Notes: generated by a model from the sequence alone, not told the origin. A stretch of DNA of 64,000 bases from GCA-2861595 sp035536185 (GCA_035536185.1 DATLOM010000041.1:35199-99198), one strand, 5' to 3'. Numbered from the stretch's first letter, positions 39,170 to 48,655 are shown. Made by a program: numbers and translations.

Positions 39170-39807
39170 TGGCCCCTCCGGGACAACACGAGCAGGTCGA
39201 TGTGGGCCGCGGTTCGGTCACCACCGCGGAGCGGTCCCCCGCACCCGCGTATGGCCGATGCCGGCGTGCTGTCAACCAGGTCCGTGGCGGCGACGGCCAC
39301 GAGGTGTTGGAAGTAGGCGAGACCCTCGGGGGCCGCGGCGTGCACCGCGTCTGCGAGGGGATGGCCGGCACCGGCGGGTGCGCTCTCCACGACGCCGAGG
39401 ACCAAGAACCCTCCAGGGCGAAGCAGCGCGGTCGAGCGCCGGCACAACTGACTCAGTGTCACCGGCGAGAGGGCGTGGGGGCGGGGAGGCACCAGGCGAG
39501 AGGCGCGGGGCAGGACAACTACGAGGTCTGCGCTGGCGCGTAGTCCTTCGAGTGTGCGCTGATGGCGCTGCGCCGGGCAGGCGCAGATTGGCGGCACGGC
39601 CGCCGTGCTTCGTCCCGCGCTGGCGGCGGCGGCCAGTACCTCCCCGCCGTCAGGGTCGAGGTCGACGACCACGCCGCTCGGTGGGCAGTAGGTCTCGATG
39701 AGGCGGTCCGCCAACAAGCGGCGAAGCTGTGCGCCGGTTGGCGGCGGGTCCTGGTTGAACAGCCAGACGTTGAGGGGTACGCCCTCGTCTTTGGTGGGGT
39801 CGAACAT
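39166..39807 (-). CDS. Degenerate methyltransferase-like partner protein
   Basis: 213 aa from ATG 39807. A Rossmann-like pattern is visible (VVVDLDPDGGEVLAAAA, LLRPGGFLVLGVVES, HIDLLVLSRRG), but the place of the catalytic motif reads VVLPRAS instead of a (D/N/S)PPY motif. It is therefore unlikely to be an active methylase. The GTGA overlap with the true methyltransferase suggests a two-subunit enzyme or a specificity partner. The similarity is weak and the function is inferred from position. Confidence 0.55.
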   Translation of the reverse strand: MFDPTKDEGVPLNVWLFNQDPPPTGAQLRRLLADRLIETYCPPSGVVVDLDPDGGEVLAAAASAGRSTAAVPPICACPAQRHQRTLEGLRASADLVVVLPRASRLVPPRPHALSPVTLSQLCRRSTALLRPGGFLVLGVVESAPAGAGHPLADAVHAAAPEGLAYFQHLVAVAATDLVDSTPASAIRGCGGPLRGGDRTAAHIDLLVLSRRGQ

Positions 39808-39926
39808 GGGACTGCCCCCAGGCCGGTGCTCGCGCATCATCGACAAACAGCCGGTCGCCAACTCCGTTCGTCACAAGCGACCACGCCCCCGCCGCGATGG
39901 CGGCCATGACGGCGGTGACGGTGACT

Positions 39927-40020
39927 GACAGCGCGCCAACAGCTCACTGACAGATCACCAACAGATCACCAACAGAGGCGGGGAGCCTCCAACAGTTCTC
40001 CAACAGAGGATCTCCGACAG
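39927..40020. repeat. 11-bp phased direct repeats, element 1
   Basis: The core RACAG occurs at 39927, 39938, 39949, 39960 and 39971, each exactly 11 bp apart, then at 39991, 40002 and 40016. Two units share ACAGATCACC. The spacing of about one helical turn puts all sites on one face of the DNA. Element 2 has the same array at 62428-62470. Likely a protein-binding array, for example an operator, origin or transfer-origin accessory site. Confidence 0.75.
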
Positions 40021-40258
40021 ACCGCCGTGAGCATCTCCCAAAGCCGAAACCGGGAGCGGCCGAGATTTTTTTCGGGCGGGCTGACAGGCGAAGGTGCGCG
40101 AGCTAACACCGCAGGTCCGGGCGCCCGAGAGCTTCGCCAGGAGCCCACAGCGGAGCCTCGAAGGCAACGCTTCGTTGGAGAACTGTTGGAAAAGTGTCGG
40201 AAAAGTGTTGGAGCCCCCTGGCTTGCTTGGCACGAAGCCAACGATCCAGGAGGTCACC

Positions 40259-40969
40259 GTGTCAGACCAGTCCCCCTTCGATGCCTTGGAGTCGACCTTT
40301 CGGCTCTTGTGCCAGGGACCGTCCCCCCTCGCCGTGGACGGCCGCCATCTCGGCGCACCGTTCCCGGCCCGGCCCATCGCCGTCGATGAACTCGGCGCCA
40401 TGTTGTTGCACCCGGCCACGCCCTATGGGGCGCGCGACCGTGCCCTTCGCCTGCTGATCGGGCGCGCCGTGGAGTGCGGCGGTTCCTGGACCATCGCCCT
40501 GGCCGGTGTGCTGCTTCCCGGCCTGCGCGCCGGGCTGGCGCCGCTGGCCAAGGCGTGGCCCGGTGGCGCCGAGGACTTAGAGGCCGACGCCCTGGTGGCC
40601 CTCATCGAGGCCATCCCGGTGTTCGACCCCAGCGCCGAGCCGGTGGCCGCCCGGCTGGTCTGGCGAGTGACAAGCGCGGCGCGACGGCGCCTGGCTCGCG
40701 AGATGGCCGTCTCGGGCCGCCATGTCGGCGATGCCTTTCCCGAGGAGCCGCATCAGCCTTTCGGACACCCGGATTTCGTTTTGGGCGAGGCGGTGCGCGC
40801 CGGCGTGGTTTCGGGCGAGGAGGCCGAGCTGATCGGCGAGACGCGCCTCGGTGACCGCTCGGTGCACGCCTACGCCCAGAGCCTCGGGGCCGGCGACTCC
40901 ACCATGCGAATGCGACGGCGCCGAGCCGAGCGGCGCCTGGTGAGTTGGGTCCGGGCGCGGAATGTGTGA
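40259..40969 (+). CDS. Sigma-70-like regulator of element 1
   Basis: 236 aa from GTG 40259, with AGGAGG and a 5-nt spacer; the longer frame from 40094 has no start support. A sigma-2-like helical segment at about 105-145 (AEDLEADALVALIEAIPVFD) and a sigma-4-like HTH at about 190-235 (VVSGEEAELIGETRLGDRSV, then TMRMRRRRAERRL). It lies between the phased repeats and the T4SS leader. It may direct transcription of the transfer operon; that is inference. The match to sigma factors is distant. Confidence 0.55.
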   Translation: MSDQSPFDALESTFRLLCQGPSPLAVDGRHLGAPFPARPIAVDELGAMLLHPATPYGARDRALRLLIGRAVECGGSWTIALAGVLLPGLRAGLAPLAKAWPGGAEDLEADALVALIEAIPVFDPSAEPVAARLVWRVTSAARRRLAREMAVSGRHVGDAFPEEPHQPFGHPDFVLGEAVRAGVVSGEEAELIGETRLGDRSVHAYAQSLGAGDSTMRMRRRRAERRLVSWVRARNV

Positions 40970-41020
40970 CGAAGGTGCCATTGCCGCGGCTGTTCGTCGG
41001 TGCGGGTCGCCCATCGGTGG
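40964..41020. repeat. Transfer-leader conserved block, element 1
   Basis: TGTGACGAA, GCCATTG, CGCGGCTGTTC and TCGGTGCGGG recur in the same order at 62493-62550, before the replication-relaxation gene of element 2. Here it overlaps the stop of the sigma-like gene and precedes the T4SS operon by about 140 bp. Candidate operator or oriT. Confidence 0.6.
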
Positions 41021-41160
41021 GTTGGCCAACCGGGCCAGGCCGAGCTTGCTGCACCCGGCCCCGAACCTGAAGGAGGTGAGCCATGCCCTTCGCCCAGCCC
41101 GGCCCACCGGGGGCGACCCGCCCAGGACTTATCGGAACTTTTCAAAGGAGGACAAGCCAG

Positions 41161-41490
41161 ATGGTTAGAGACAAGATCAGCTTCACGGCCATAGCGGCGA
41201 TGGCAACGCTGGTCCTGGTGGTGCTCGCCGCGTCGCCCGCGGCAGCCCAGGCCGAGCCGGCCACCCTCGGCCAGGTGGTGGACAACGCCAGGGGCTGGGT
41301 CATGGGTTTGCTGGCCGGGTTGGCCACGCTGTTCTTCGTGATCGGCGGCGCTCGCTACGTGATGGCCGGCGGCGACCCGAGCCAGGTGGAGCGGGCCAAG
41401 CTGACGCTCAAGTCGGCTCTGGCCGGCTATGCCCTCGCCCTGCTGGCGCCGGTGGTGCTGTCGGTGCTGCGGGGCATCGTCGGCGGATGA
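41161..41490 (+). CDS. VirB2/TrbC-like pilin subunit
   Basis: 109 aa from ATG 41161, with AAAGGAGG 9 nt upstream. A signal-like segment ends ASPAAAQAEP, followed by two hydrophobic helices (GWVMGLLAGLATLFFVIGGA and ALAGYALALLAPVVLSVLRG) around a short YVMAGGDPSQVERAK loop. That is the VirB2/TrbC pilin-like plan. First gene of the T4SS operon; its stop overlaps the next gene (ATGA). Confidence 0.88.
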   Translation: MVRDKISFTAIAAMATLVLVVLAASPAAAQAEPATLGQVVDNARGWVMGLLAGLATLFFVIGGARYVMAGGDPSQVERAKLTLKSALAGYALALLAPVVLSVLRGIVGG

Positions 41491-42644
41491 GCCGACATCC
41501 GCGGTTGGCTCTGGCCCTAGCCGGCGTGGCCGTGATCGCGGCCCTCGGCTCCGCCGTGTCGCCCGCGCTGGGCCAACCCGAAAGCGCCCCGCCGCCTGCG
41601 AGCACCAGCGCACCAACTACGACTACGCCGGCCGTATCCACGCCGAGTACGACCATGCCCGTCACCGACCCCTTCGGCGGCTGGTCGACCACCACTCTTC
41701 CAGTAGGCGGGGATGAGGACACCGCAGTTCCCACCGACGACAAGCCGGGGTTGTTCGACTTCGGGGGCAAGGTCCGCCGGGCGGTCAACGGCTGGTTCCG
41801 CAGCCTGGTCGAAGACGCCCTGGAGCCGGTGCTCAACCTGGTGGGGCGCACGATCTTGTCCACCCCCGACTTCACCGGGCCGGGGCGGGTGCGCGAGCTG
41901 TGGCTGGTGTCGTGGGGCATCGCCAACGGCATCTTCATCCTCTTCGTGCTCGCCGCGGGGGTAATCGCCATGGGCCACGAGACCCTCCAGAGCCGCTACG
42001 CGGTCAAAGAGCTGCTGCCCCGCCTGGTCCTCGGCTTCGTGGGCGCCAACACCTCGTTGTTCTTGGCCCACCTGTCCATCGGCATGGCCAATGCCTTGTC
42101 ACGAGCCTTTGTGGCCGAAGGAGTGAGTGGGGAGGGGGCGGTGGCGACCATGAGCGCGCTGGTGCTCGGCGCCATCGCCGGGGGCGGCATCTTCGTCACC
42201 CTCATCGCCATCGTGGTGGTGGTCCTCGCCCTCGGCCTCATCGGTGTCTACGTGGTGCGGGTGTGCACCATGGTCGTGCTCGTCGCCGCCGCGCCGTTGT
42301 TCCTCGCCGCCCATGCCCTGCCCCAGACCGAGGGGGCGGCCAAGCTGTGGTGGCGGGCCATGTGGGGATGCCTGGGCGTCCAGGTGGGCCAGGCCCTGGT
42401 GCTCATAACCGCCCTGCGGGTGTTCTTCGACGCCGACGGGCGCCGCCTGGTGGGCCTGCCCGGTGGGGCGCTGATGGACCTGCTCGTCGTGGGCTGTTTG
42501 TTCTGGCTGTTGTTGAGAATCCCCTCCTACGCCCGGCGCCTGGTCTTCAACGCCCGGCCCAACGTCGCCCTGACCACGGCCAAGCACTACACGGTGAGCC
42601 GCGGCATCCACGCGGCGCGCACGGCGGCGGCCGGCGCGCTGTGA
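41487..42644 (+). CDS. VirB6/TrbL-like polytopic membrane protein
   Basis: 385 aa, overlapping the VirB2 gene by 4 bp. Signal segment, a Thr/Pro-rich stretch (about 35-75), then six or so membrane helices (for example NGIFILFVLAAGVIAMG, FVTLIAIVVVVLALGLIGVY and ALMDLLVVGCLFWLLL). The pattern fits the TrbL/VirB6 channel component of Gram-positive T4SS. Its stop overlaps the PrgI-like gene (GTGA). Confidence 0.85.
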   Translation: MSRHPRLALALAGVAVIAALGSAVSPALGQPESAPPPASTSAPTTTTPAVSTPSTTMPVTDPFGGWSTTTLPVGGDEDTAVPTDDKPGLFDFGGKVRRAVNGWFRSLVEDALEPVLNLVGRTILSTPDFTGPGRVRELWLVSWGIANGIFILFVLAAGVIAMGHETLQSRYAVKELLPRLVLGFVGANTSLFLAHLSIGMANALSRAFVAEGVSGEGAVATMSALVLGAIAGGGIFVTLIAIVVVVLALGLIGVYVVRVCTMVVLVAAAPLFLAAHALPQTEGAAKLWWRAMWGCLGVQVGQALVLITALRVFFDADGRRLVGLPGGALMDLLVVGCLFWLLLRIPSYARRLVFNARPNVALTTAKHYTVSRGIHAARTAAAGAL

Positions 42645-43543
42645 CCACGGTTCGCATTCCCGCCGACGTGGACCGACCCGACCACCTGCTGGGCGGCCTC
42701 ACCGCCCGCCAGCTCGCCTACCTGGTGGTCGGCGCCCTGGTGGTGGCCGGGGCCTGGAGCGCCACACGCTCCTTCGTTCCCCTGCCCCTCTTCGCCATGG
42801 CCGCCTCGCCGGTGGCCGGACTGTTCGCCGTGGTCGCCCTGGCCCGGCGAGACGGGATGGCCGGCGACGCCCTGGCCCTGGCCGCGCTGCGCTACGCCAG
42901 GTCCAACCGCCGCCTGGTGCCCGCCCCCGAGGGCGTGCCCGTGCTCCCCCTCGGCCTGGTCCGCTCGGCGGTGCCCGCGCCCCTGGGGTTCCCGGTGGCG
43001 GGCGTGGAGGACAGCGGCGTGGTCGACCTGGGCGAGGCCGGGCTGGCGTCGGTGTGTCGGGCCTCCTCGCTCAACTTCGGCCTGCGCACCGAGGCCGAGC
43101 AGCGCGCCCTGGTCGCCACCTTCGCCCGCTGGCTCAACTCCCTCACCGCGCCGGTGCAACTCGTGGTGCGAGCCGAGCGTGTCGACGTCGCCACCGCGGT
43201 GGCCACCCTTCGGCGTGGCGCGGCCTCCATGGCCTCGCCCGGCCTGGAGGAAGCGGCGCTGGCCCACGCCGACTTCCTTGGTGAGCTGGCCTCCCGGCGC
43301 GACGTGTTGCGCCGGGTGGTGCTGGTCGTGTTCCGCGAGCCGACGGGGCCGGGGGCGGTTGAGCGGTTGGCCCGGCGGGTGGCCGACTCGGCTTCGGCCC
43401 TGGCCGGCGCCGGCATCCGCGTCGTCTCCCTGGGCGAGGAGGAGGCGCTGGCCGCCCTGGGACGGGCCATCGACCCCGAGGCCCGGCCCCGTGCCTCGGG
43501 CCTGGCCCGCCCCGGCGAGGTCGTGCGAGGACGCCTGGCATGA
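42641..43543 (+). CDS. PrgI/SCO6880-like T4SS inner-membrane component
   Basis: 300 aa from GTG 42641. The N-terminal motif VRIPADVDRPDHLLGGLTAR and two adjacent membrane helices (AYLVVGALVVAGAWSA, FAMAASPVAGLFAVVALA) are typical of PrgI (VirB3-like) proteins. The cytoplasmic C-terminal part (about 110-300) resembles the N-terminal region of VirB4-type proteins in SCO6880-like fusions. It overlaps the VirB4 gene by 4 bp. Confidence 0.82.
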   Translation: MTTVRIPADVDRPDHLLGGLTARQLAYLVVGALVVAGAWSATRSFVPLPLFAMAASPVAGLFAVVALARRDGMAGDALALAALRYARSNRRLVPAPEGVPVLPLGLVRSAVPAPLGFPVAGVEDSGVVDLGEAGLASVCRASSLNFGLRTEAEQRALVATFARWLNSLTAPVQLVVRAERVDVATAVATLRRGAASMASPGLEEAALAHADFLGELASRRDVLRRVVLVVFREPTGPGAVERLARRVADSASALAGAGIRVVSLGEEEALAALGRAIDPEARPRASGLARPGEVVRGRLA

Positions 43544-45288
43544 ACGCGCCGCGGTGGGCCAAGGGGGCTCGCCTCCGTCGCCGGCCTGGGGCGCCGGCTC
43601 CGCTGGGGCTGCCAATGCCCGATGCGGTGGAGGTGGAGGCCCGCCGGCTCCGGGTGGGCCAGGGATGGCGGGCCACGCGGGCGGTGACCGGCTATCCCCG
43701 AGAGGTTCGCCTCGGCTGGCTCGAGCCCCTCGTCACCCATCCCGGCCCGACCGACGTGGCTCTCCACATCGAGCCCATCGCCGCTGGGGTGGCGGCCGAG
43801 CGCCTGCGGCGCCAGCTGGCCCGCCTGGAGTCCTCCCGGCGCCTGGACGCCTCCAAGGGCCGACTGGCCGATCCGGGCCTGGAGGTCTCCGCCGAGGACG
43901 CCCGCGAGCTGGCCGACCGCCTGGCCCGAGGCGAGGGCCGCCTGTTCTCCCTCGGGCTGTACGCCACGGCCCGAGGAAGCGACGAGGACGACCTGGAGGA
44001 GCAGTCGACCCGGCTTCGAGCCCTGCTCGACTCCTTGCTGCTCGACAGCGTTGTCACCACCTTCAGGGCCATGGAAGGCTGGCTCACCACCCTTCCCCTG
44101 GGCCTCGACTCCATCGGCCTGCGCCGGACCATGGACACCGCGGCGCTGGCCGGCGCCTTCCCCTTCGCCTCGGCCGAGCTGTCCGATCCGGCCGGCGTGC
44201 TCTACGGCCTGAATGTGAAAAGCGGGGGCCTGGTGTTCTGGGACCGCTTCGCCCAGCCCAACTACAACTCGGTGATCCTGGCCCGCTCGGGGGCGGGCAA
44301 GAGCTACCTGGCCAAGCTGGAGCTGCTGCGCTGCCTCTACAGCGGCGTGCAGGCGGTGGTCATCGACCCCGAGGACGAGTACGCACCGCTGGCCGAGGCG
44401 GTGGGCGGTGCCTACCTGCACCTGGGCGCTCCGGGGGTGCGGCTCAATCCCTTCGACCTGGAGGCCGGCCCTGATGCCCTGGTGCGCCGGGCGCTGTTCT
44501 TGCACACCCTCATCTCCGTGCTCATCGGCGAGCCCCTCGACCCGGCCAGTCGGGCCTGTCTCGATCGCGCCATCGTGGCCGCCTACGGGGCCAAGGGCAT
44601 CAACTCCGACCCCCGCACGCAGCGCCGGCCCGCCCCGGTGCTGGGTGACCTGGCCGCCGCCCTGGAGGCCGACGGCGACCCCACGGCGCTGTCCCTGGCC
44701 GGGCGGCTGGCGCCGTTCGTGTCGGGCAGCCATCGCCTGCTCTTCGACGGGGTGACCACCACCGCGCCCGAGGGCCACCTAGTGGTGTTCTCCCTCCGGG
44801 ACCTGCCCGACGAGCTGAAGGCGGCGGGCACTCTGCTGGTACTCGACGCCACCTGGCGCAAGGTGGCTGAACCCGCCAGGAGGCGACGACGCCTGGTGGT
44901 GGTGGACGAGGCGTGGCTGTTGATGCGCGATCCCGCTGGCGCCCGCTTTTTGTTCCGCCTGGCCAAGTCGGCCCGCAAGCACTGGTGCGGACTGGCCGTG
45001 GTCACCCAGGACGCGGCGGACCTGTTGGCCAGCGAACTCGGCCAAGCGGTGGTGGCCAACGCGGCGACTCAGGTGCTTCTTCGCCAAGCCCCCCAGGCCA
45101 TCGACGCCCTGGGAGCGGCCTTTCGGCTCTCCGAGGGCGAGCAGGGCTTTCTCCTCGGCGCCGAAGCGGGCCAGGGCATCCTGCTCGGTGGCTCCGAGCG
45201 GGTGGCCTTCGCCGCGGTGGCCAGCGCAGCCGAGCACGCCCTGGTCACCACCGACCCCTCAGAGGTCGACGACGAGGAGCTGGGTTGA
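43540..45288 (+). CDS. VirB4-like T4SS ATPase
   Basis: 582 aa. Walker A ARSGAGKSYLAK at about 249-260; Walker B RLVVVDEAWLLM at about 451-462; a later AVVTQDAADLL and FLLGAEAGQGILL fit the VirB4/TraC fold. It powers assembly and substrate transfer. It starts with ATG inside the previous stop. The next gene's ribosome site (GAGGAG) is inside its last codons. Confidence 0.93.
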   Translation: MNAPRWAKGARLRRRPGAPAPLGLPMPDAVEVEARRLRVGQGWRATRAVTGYPREVRLGWLEPLVTHPGPTDVALHIEPIAAGVAAERLRRQLARLESSRRLDASKGRLADPGLEVSAEDARELADRLARGEGRLFSLGLYATARGSDEDDLEEQSTRLRALLDSLLLDSVVTTFRAMEGWLTTLPLGLDSIGLRRTMDTAALAGAFPFASAELSDPAGVLYGLNVKSGGLVFWDRFAQPNYNSVILARSGAGKSYLAKLELLRCLYSGVQAVVIDPEDEYAPLAEAVGGAYLHLGAPGVRLNPFDLEAGPDALVRRALFLHTLISVLIGEPLDPASRACLDRAIVAAYGAKGINSDPRTQRRPAPVLGDLAAALEADGDPTALSLAGRLAPFVSGSHRLLFDGVTTTAPEGHLVVFSLRDLPDELKAAGTLLVLDATWRKVAEPARRRRRLVVVDEAWLLMRDPAGARFLFRLAKSARKHWCGLAVVTQDAADLLASELGQAVVANAATQVLLRQAPQAIDALGAAFRLSEGEQGFLLGAEAGQGILLGGSERVAFAAVASAAEHALVTTDPSEVDDEELG

Positions 45289-46220
45289 AGAAGGCCCTCA
45301 TGGCCGTCGGCGCGGTGGTGGCCATGGTCCCGTTCCTGGTGGCCATCGCGGCCATGGGCATGTTCGTGCTCGGCGGCGACGAGTGGCCTCCGGTGTCGGG
45401 GACACCGGCGGAGGACCCCGAACAGATACCAGTGGAGATGTCGGGCCTGTACTACGAGGCGGCAACCCGGTTTGGCATCTCGCGCGGCCTGCTCGCCGCG
45501 GTGGGCAAGGTCGAGTGCGACCACGGGCGCAACCCTGCCTGCCAAGCACCCAACTCCGCCGGCGCCATCGGCCCCATGCAGTTCCTCCCCGCCACCTTCG
45601 CCGCCTGGTCGTGGGCGTCGACCAGCCCGGAGCCATCCGCCCTCGATCCCCGCGACGCGGTGTTCGCGGCGGCGGCCAAGCTGGCCGGCGACGGAGCGGC
45701 GGCCGATCCCTCGGGGGCGTTGTTCGCCTACAACCCGAGTCGCTCCTATGTGGCCACCGTCGAGGCGTGGGCCCTGGCCTACGGCTGGACGCCTCCCGAT
45801 CCCGGCGTCCTGGTGGCGGCGGTGCTCGACCATCCCCGCATCAGGTTGCGTCCCGCGGCGAAAAGAGATGTCCATGCCGGCGTAGTCGACGAGCGGGTGC
45901 TGGCCGTGCTCCTGGTCATCGCCACCCGCCACGACCTCAGCGGCGTCGGACCTTTCGCCTCGGGGCACTCCTATTTCGTGGCCGGCACCGAGCGGGCCTC
46001 CAACCACGCCTTCGGGCGAGCCGTCGACCTGGCGCTTCTCGATGGCGTGGCCGTGTCGGAGTCCAACGATGTCGCCCTGGCCGTGGTGCGCCGAGTGGCA
46101 CGTCTGCCGCTGTGGATGCGCCCCGATGAGATCGGCTGTCCGTGGCGCCTGGAGCTCGGGCGCCTTCGCACCATCACCAAGGCCCATGGCGATCACCTCC
46201 ACTTCGGTTGGAGCACATGA
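45285..46220 (+). CDS. Bifunctional peptidoglycan hydrolase (lytic transglycosylase + metallopeptidase-like)
   Basis: 311 aa from TTG 45285; GAGGAG with a 5-nt spacer sets this start. Membrane anchor at 3-30. A transglycosylase (SLT) domain at about 55-165 has E77 in VGKVEC and GAIGPMQFLPATF. The C-terminal domain (about 205-311) has HAFGRAVD (H241, D248) and HGDHLHFGW (H301, D303, H304, H306), the zinc-site pattern of M15/VanY-like peptidases. It would open the wall for the T4SS, as VirB1-type proteins do. Confidence 0.85.
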   Translation: MKKALMAVGAVVAMVPFLVAIAAMGMFVLGGDEWPPVSGTPAEDPEQIPVEMSGLYYEAATRFGISRGLLAAVGKVECDHGRNPACQAPNSAGAIGPMQFLPATFAAWSWASTSPEPSALDPRDAVFAAAAKLAGDGAAADPSGALFAYNPSRSYVATVEAWALAYGWTPPDPGVLVAAVLDHPRIRLRPAAKRDVHAGVVDERVLAVLLVIATRHDLSGVGPFASGHSYFVAGTERASNHAFGRAVDLALLDGVAVSESNDVALAVVRRVARLPLWMRPDEIGCPWRLELGRLRTITKAHGDHLHFGWST

Positions 46221-48655
46221 GCCCGGCCCTGGCCCTCCTGTCGTTGCGCGACGATCCCGCCCCTGCCACCGAGCCCGACGGTCCACTCGTGCGCCTGCTC
46301 GCCGATCCCGCCGGGGCACTGCGGCGCACGGCCGCCGCCGTGCTCGATCTCCTGGCCACCGCCCTTCCCGCCCTGGTCGCCATCGGCTTGGCCCTTGTCG
46401 CGGTCCCCGCGGTGCTCTTGGTGGTCGCCCGGCGCCGGCGCGCCGGCATGGGACGCGGGGCGCGGGTGGTCACCATCCTGGCCCCGCCCGAGGTGGACCC
46501 CGCGGGGGGCGAGGCGCTGTGGCGCAACCTGCACGACCTCCTGCGCCCTCGCTGGCGGCGCCTGTGGTCGGGCCAACCCCATGTGGGCTTCGAGTACGCC
46601 TGGTCGCAGGCCGGCCTTCGCATCGGGCTGTGGGTGCCCGCCGCCATCCCTCCCGGAATGGTGGAGCGCGCCGTGGAGGCAGCCTGGCCCGCGGCTCGCA
46701 CCGAGACAAGGCTGGTGTCCCCGCCCCAGCTCGCTCAGTCAGGCGACGGTGAGGGGGCTGTGGCGGCGGGGGCTGCGCTGCCGGTCCTCCCCGAGCGATG
46801 GCCGCTCACCGGCGGCTCCCTGCGCCTGGCCGCGCCGGGATGGTTCCCCCTTCGCACCGACTTCGACGCCGACCCCCTGCGGGCCGTGCTGGGGGCGGCC
46901 AGCACCACTGCGTCCGGAGAGGCCGCCGTCGTGCAGGTCTTGGCCCGCCCCGCCGGTGGCCGGGCCGTGGGGCGCTGCCGCAAGGCGGCCCGAGAGCTGC
47001 GGGCCGGGCGCCCGCCGCGGCGCGCCCTTCGCCTCCTCGACCTGGCCTCGCCCGGCCCCGCTCCTCGGGCCGGCGCCGATCCCTCGGCGGGTGCAGACGT
47101 GCGGGCCATCCTGGCCAAGGCCGACTCGCCGCTGTGGGAAATCTCCCTGCGCTACGCCGTGGCCGCCGCGCCCCCTGGCCCCCACGGAACGGTGTCGATG
47201 AACTCGGCGCCAAAGGACCTGCGCCCCGCCCTTCGGGGCCGAGCCCATGCCCTGGCCTCGTCCTTCGCCCTCTTCGCCGGGCGCAACCGCCTGGTGCGCC
47301 GCCGCCTGCGCCGGCCGGCGCGCTCGCTGGCCGAGCGCAGCTTCGGCCGCCGGGGAGAGCTGGTGTCGGTGCCCGAACTGGCCGCCCTCGCCCATCTTCC
47401 CCTCGACCGCATCGTGCCCAGCCTGGCCCGCGCCGGCGCCCGACCCGTGGCCCCGCCCGCCGGGGTGGGCCGGGACGACAAGGCCGGCAAAGTCCTGGGC
47501 GACGCCGATGCCGGTGGAGCCCGGCCCGTGGTGCTGGTGCCCGCCGACGCCCGCTACCACCTGCACCTCATGGGGGCCACCGGCAGCGGCAAGTCGACGC
47601 TTCTCACCCATCTCATCCTCGACGACGTGGCCGCCGGGCGCGGTGCGGTGGTCATCGACCCCAAGGGCGACCTGGTGGCCGACGTGTCGGCCCGCCTCAG
47701 CCCGGCCCAGCGAGCCCGGGTGGTGGTCCTCGATCCCCAGGTGCCCGAGGGCCGACCCACGCTCAACATGTTGGAGGTTCCCGACGGCGTGGGCAACGAC
47801 TTGGTGGTCGACCACCTGGTCGGCATCTTCGGGCGCATCTTCGAGCGCCATTGGGGACCTCGCCTCGAAGACGTCCTGCGCTCCACCTGTCTCACCTTGT
47901 TGCAGCGCGGCGGCGCCACCCTGTCCGACGTGCCCCGCCTGCTGGCCGACCCCGGCGCGCATGTCAAGTTCCTCCCCCCCGGCTCGGCCGAGGAGCTGCG
48001 GGGGTTCTGGAAGTGGTATGAGGCTCTTGGGGAGGCCCAGCGCGCCCAGGTCGTCGGACCGCTGCTCTACAAGCTGCGGGCCTTCCTGCTGCGGCCCTTC
48101 GTGCGCGAGATAGTCGACGCCCCGGTCTCGAGCCTGGACATGGGACGGCTCCTCGACGGCGGCCTGCTGTTGGTGCGCGTGCCCAAGGGCATCCTCGGCG
48201 AGGACACCGCCCGACTTCTGGGCAGCTTCGTGGTGGCCAAGGTGTGGCAGGCCGCGACCGCTCGCGCCGCGCTGGGCCAAGAGGCCCGAGTCGACGCCAG
48301 CCTGTATGTGGACGAGTGCCAGAACTTCTTGACCCTGCCCCGCAGCTTCGATGAGATCCTGGCTGAGGCGCGGGGCTACCGGCTCTCTTTGGTGCTGGCC
48401 CACCAGCATCTCGGCCAGCTCCCCCGAGAGCTTCGAGACGCGGTGTCGGCCAATGCCCGCAACAAGGTGTTCTTCACCATGTCGCCCGAGGACGCCTTCG
48501 TGCTGGCCCGCCACACCAACCCCACTCTCACCGAGCACGACCTGGCCAACCTCGACGCCTACCAGGCGGCGGCCCGCCTCGTCGTCGCCGGCCAGGACCA
48601 GCCCGCCTTCACCCTGCGGACCCGGCCCGTGGCGCCGGCGGAGGTGGCGAGATGA
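46217..48655 (+). CDS. VirD4/TraD-like coupling protein
   Basis: 812 aa from ATG 46217 (ATGA overlap). Two membrane helices near 45-80. A long N-terminal cytoplasmic region precedes the ATPase: Walker A MGATGSGKSTLL at about 452-463 and Walker B SLYVDECQNFL at about 694-704, then VLAHQHLGQL. The layout fits the coupling ATPases of Gram-positive conjugative elements, which deliver the DNA-protein complex to the channel. The next gene overlaps by 4 bp. Confidence 0.92.
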   Translation: MSPALALLSLRDDPAPATEPDGPLVRLLADPAGALRRTAAAVLDLLATALPALVAIGLALVAVPAVLLVVARRRRAGMGRGARVVTILAPPEVDPAGGEALWRNLHDLLRPRWRRLWSGQPHVGFEYAWSQAGLRIGLWVPAAIPPGMVERAVEAAWPAARTETRLVSPPQLAQSGDGEGAVAAGAALPVLPERWPLTGGSLRLAAPGWFPLRTDFDADPLRAVLGAASTTASGEAAVVQVLARPAGGRAVGRCRKAARELRAGRPPRRALRLLDLASPGPAPRAGADPSAGADVRAILAKADSPLWEISLRYAVAAAPPGPHGTVSMNSAPKDLRPALRGRAHALASSFALFAGRNRLVRRRLRRPARSLAERSFGRRGELVSVPELAALAHLPLDRIVPSLARAGARPVAPPAGVGRDDKAGKVLGDADAGGARPVVLVPADARYHLHLMGATGSGKSTLLTHLILDDVAAGRGAVVIDPKGDLVADVSARLSPAQRARVVVLDPQVPEGRPTLNMLEVPDGVGNDLVVDHLVGIFGRIFERHWGPRLEDVLRSTCLTLLQRGGATLSDVPRLLADPGAHVKFLPPGSAEELRGFWKWYEALGEAQRAQVVGPLLYKLRAFLLRPFVREIVDAPVSSLDMGRLLDGGLLLVRVPKGILGEDTARLLGSFVVAKVWQAATARAALGQEARVDASLYVDECQNFLTLPRSFDEILAEARGYRLSLVLAHQHLGQLPRELRDAVSANARNKVFFTMSPEDAFVLARHTNPTLTEHDLANLDAYQAAARLVVAGQDQPAFTLRTRPVAPAEVAR

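Noticed and set aside
39927..40020. Short phased repeats as a possible CRISPR array
   Set aside because: Period of 11 bp is far too short and no cas genes are nearby.
42892..44778. Minus-strand open frame opposite the PrgI/VirB4 genes
   Set aside because: Antisense shadow of two well-supported T4SS genes.
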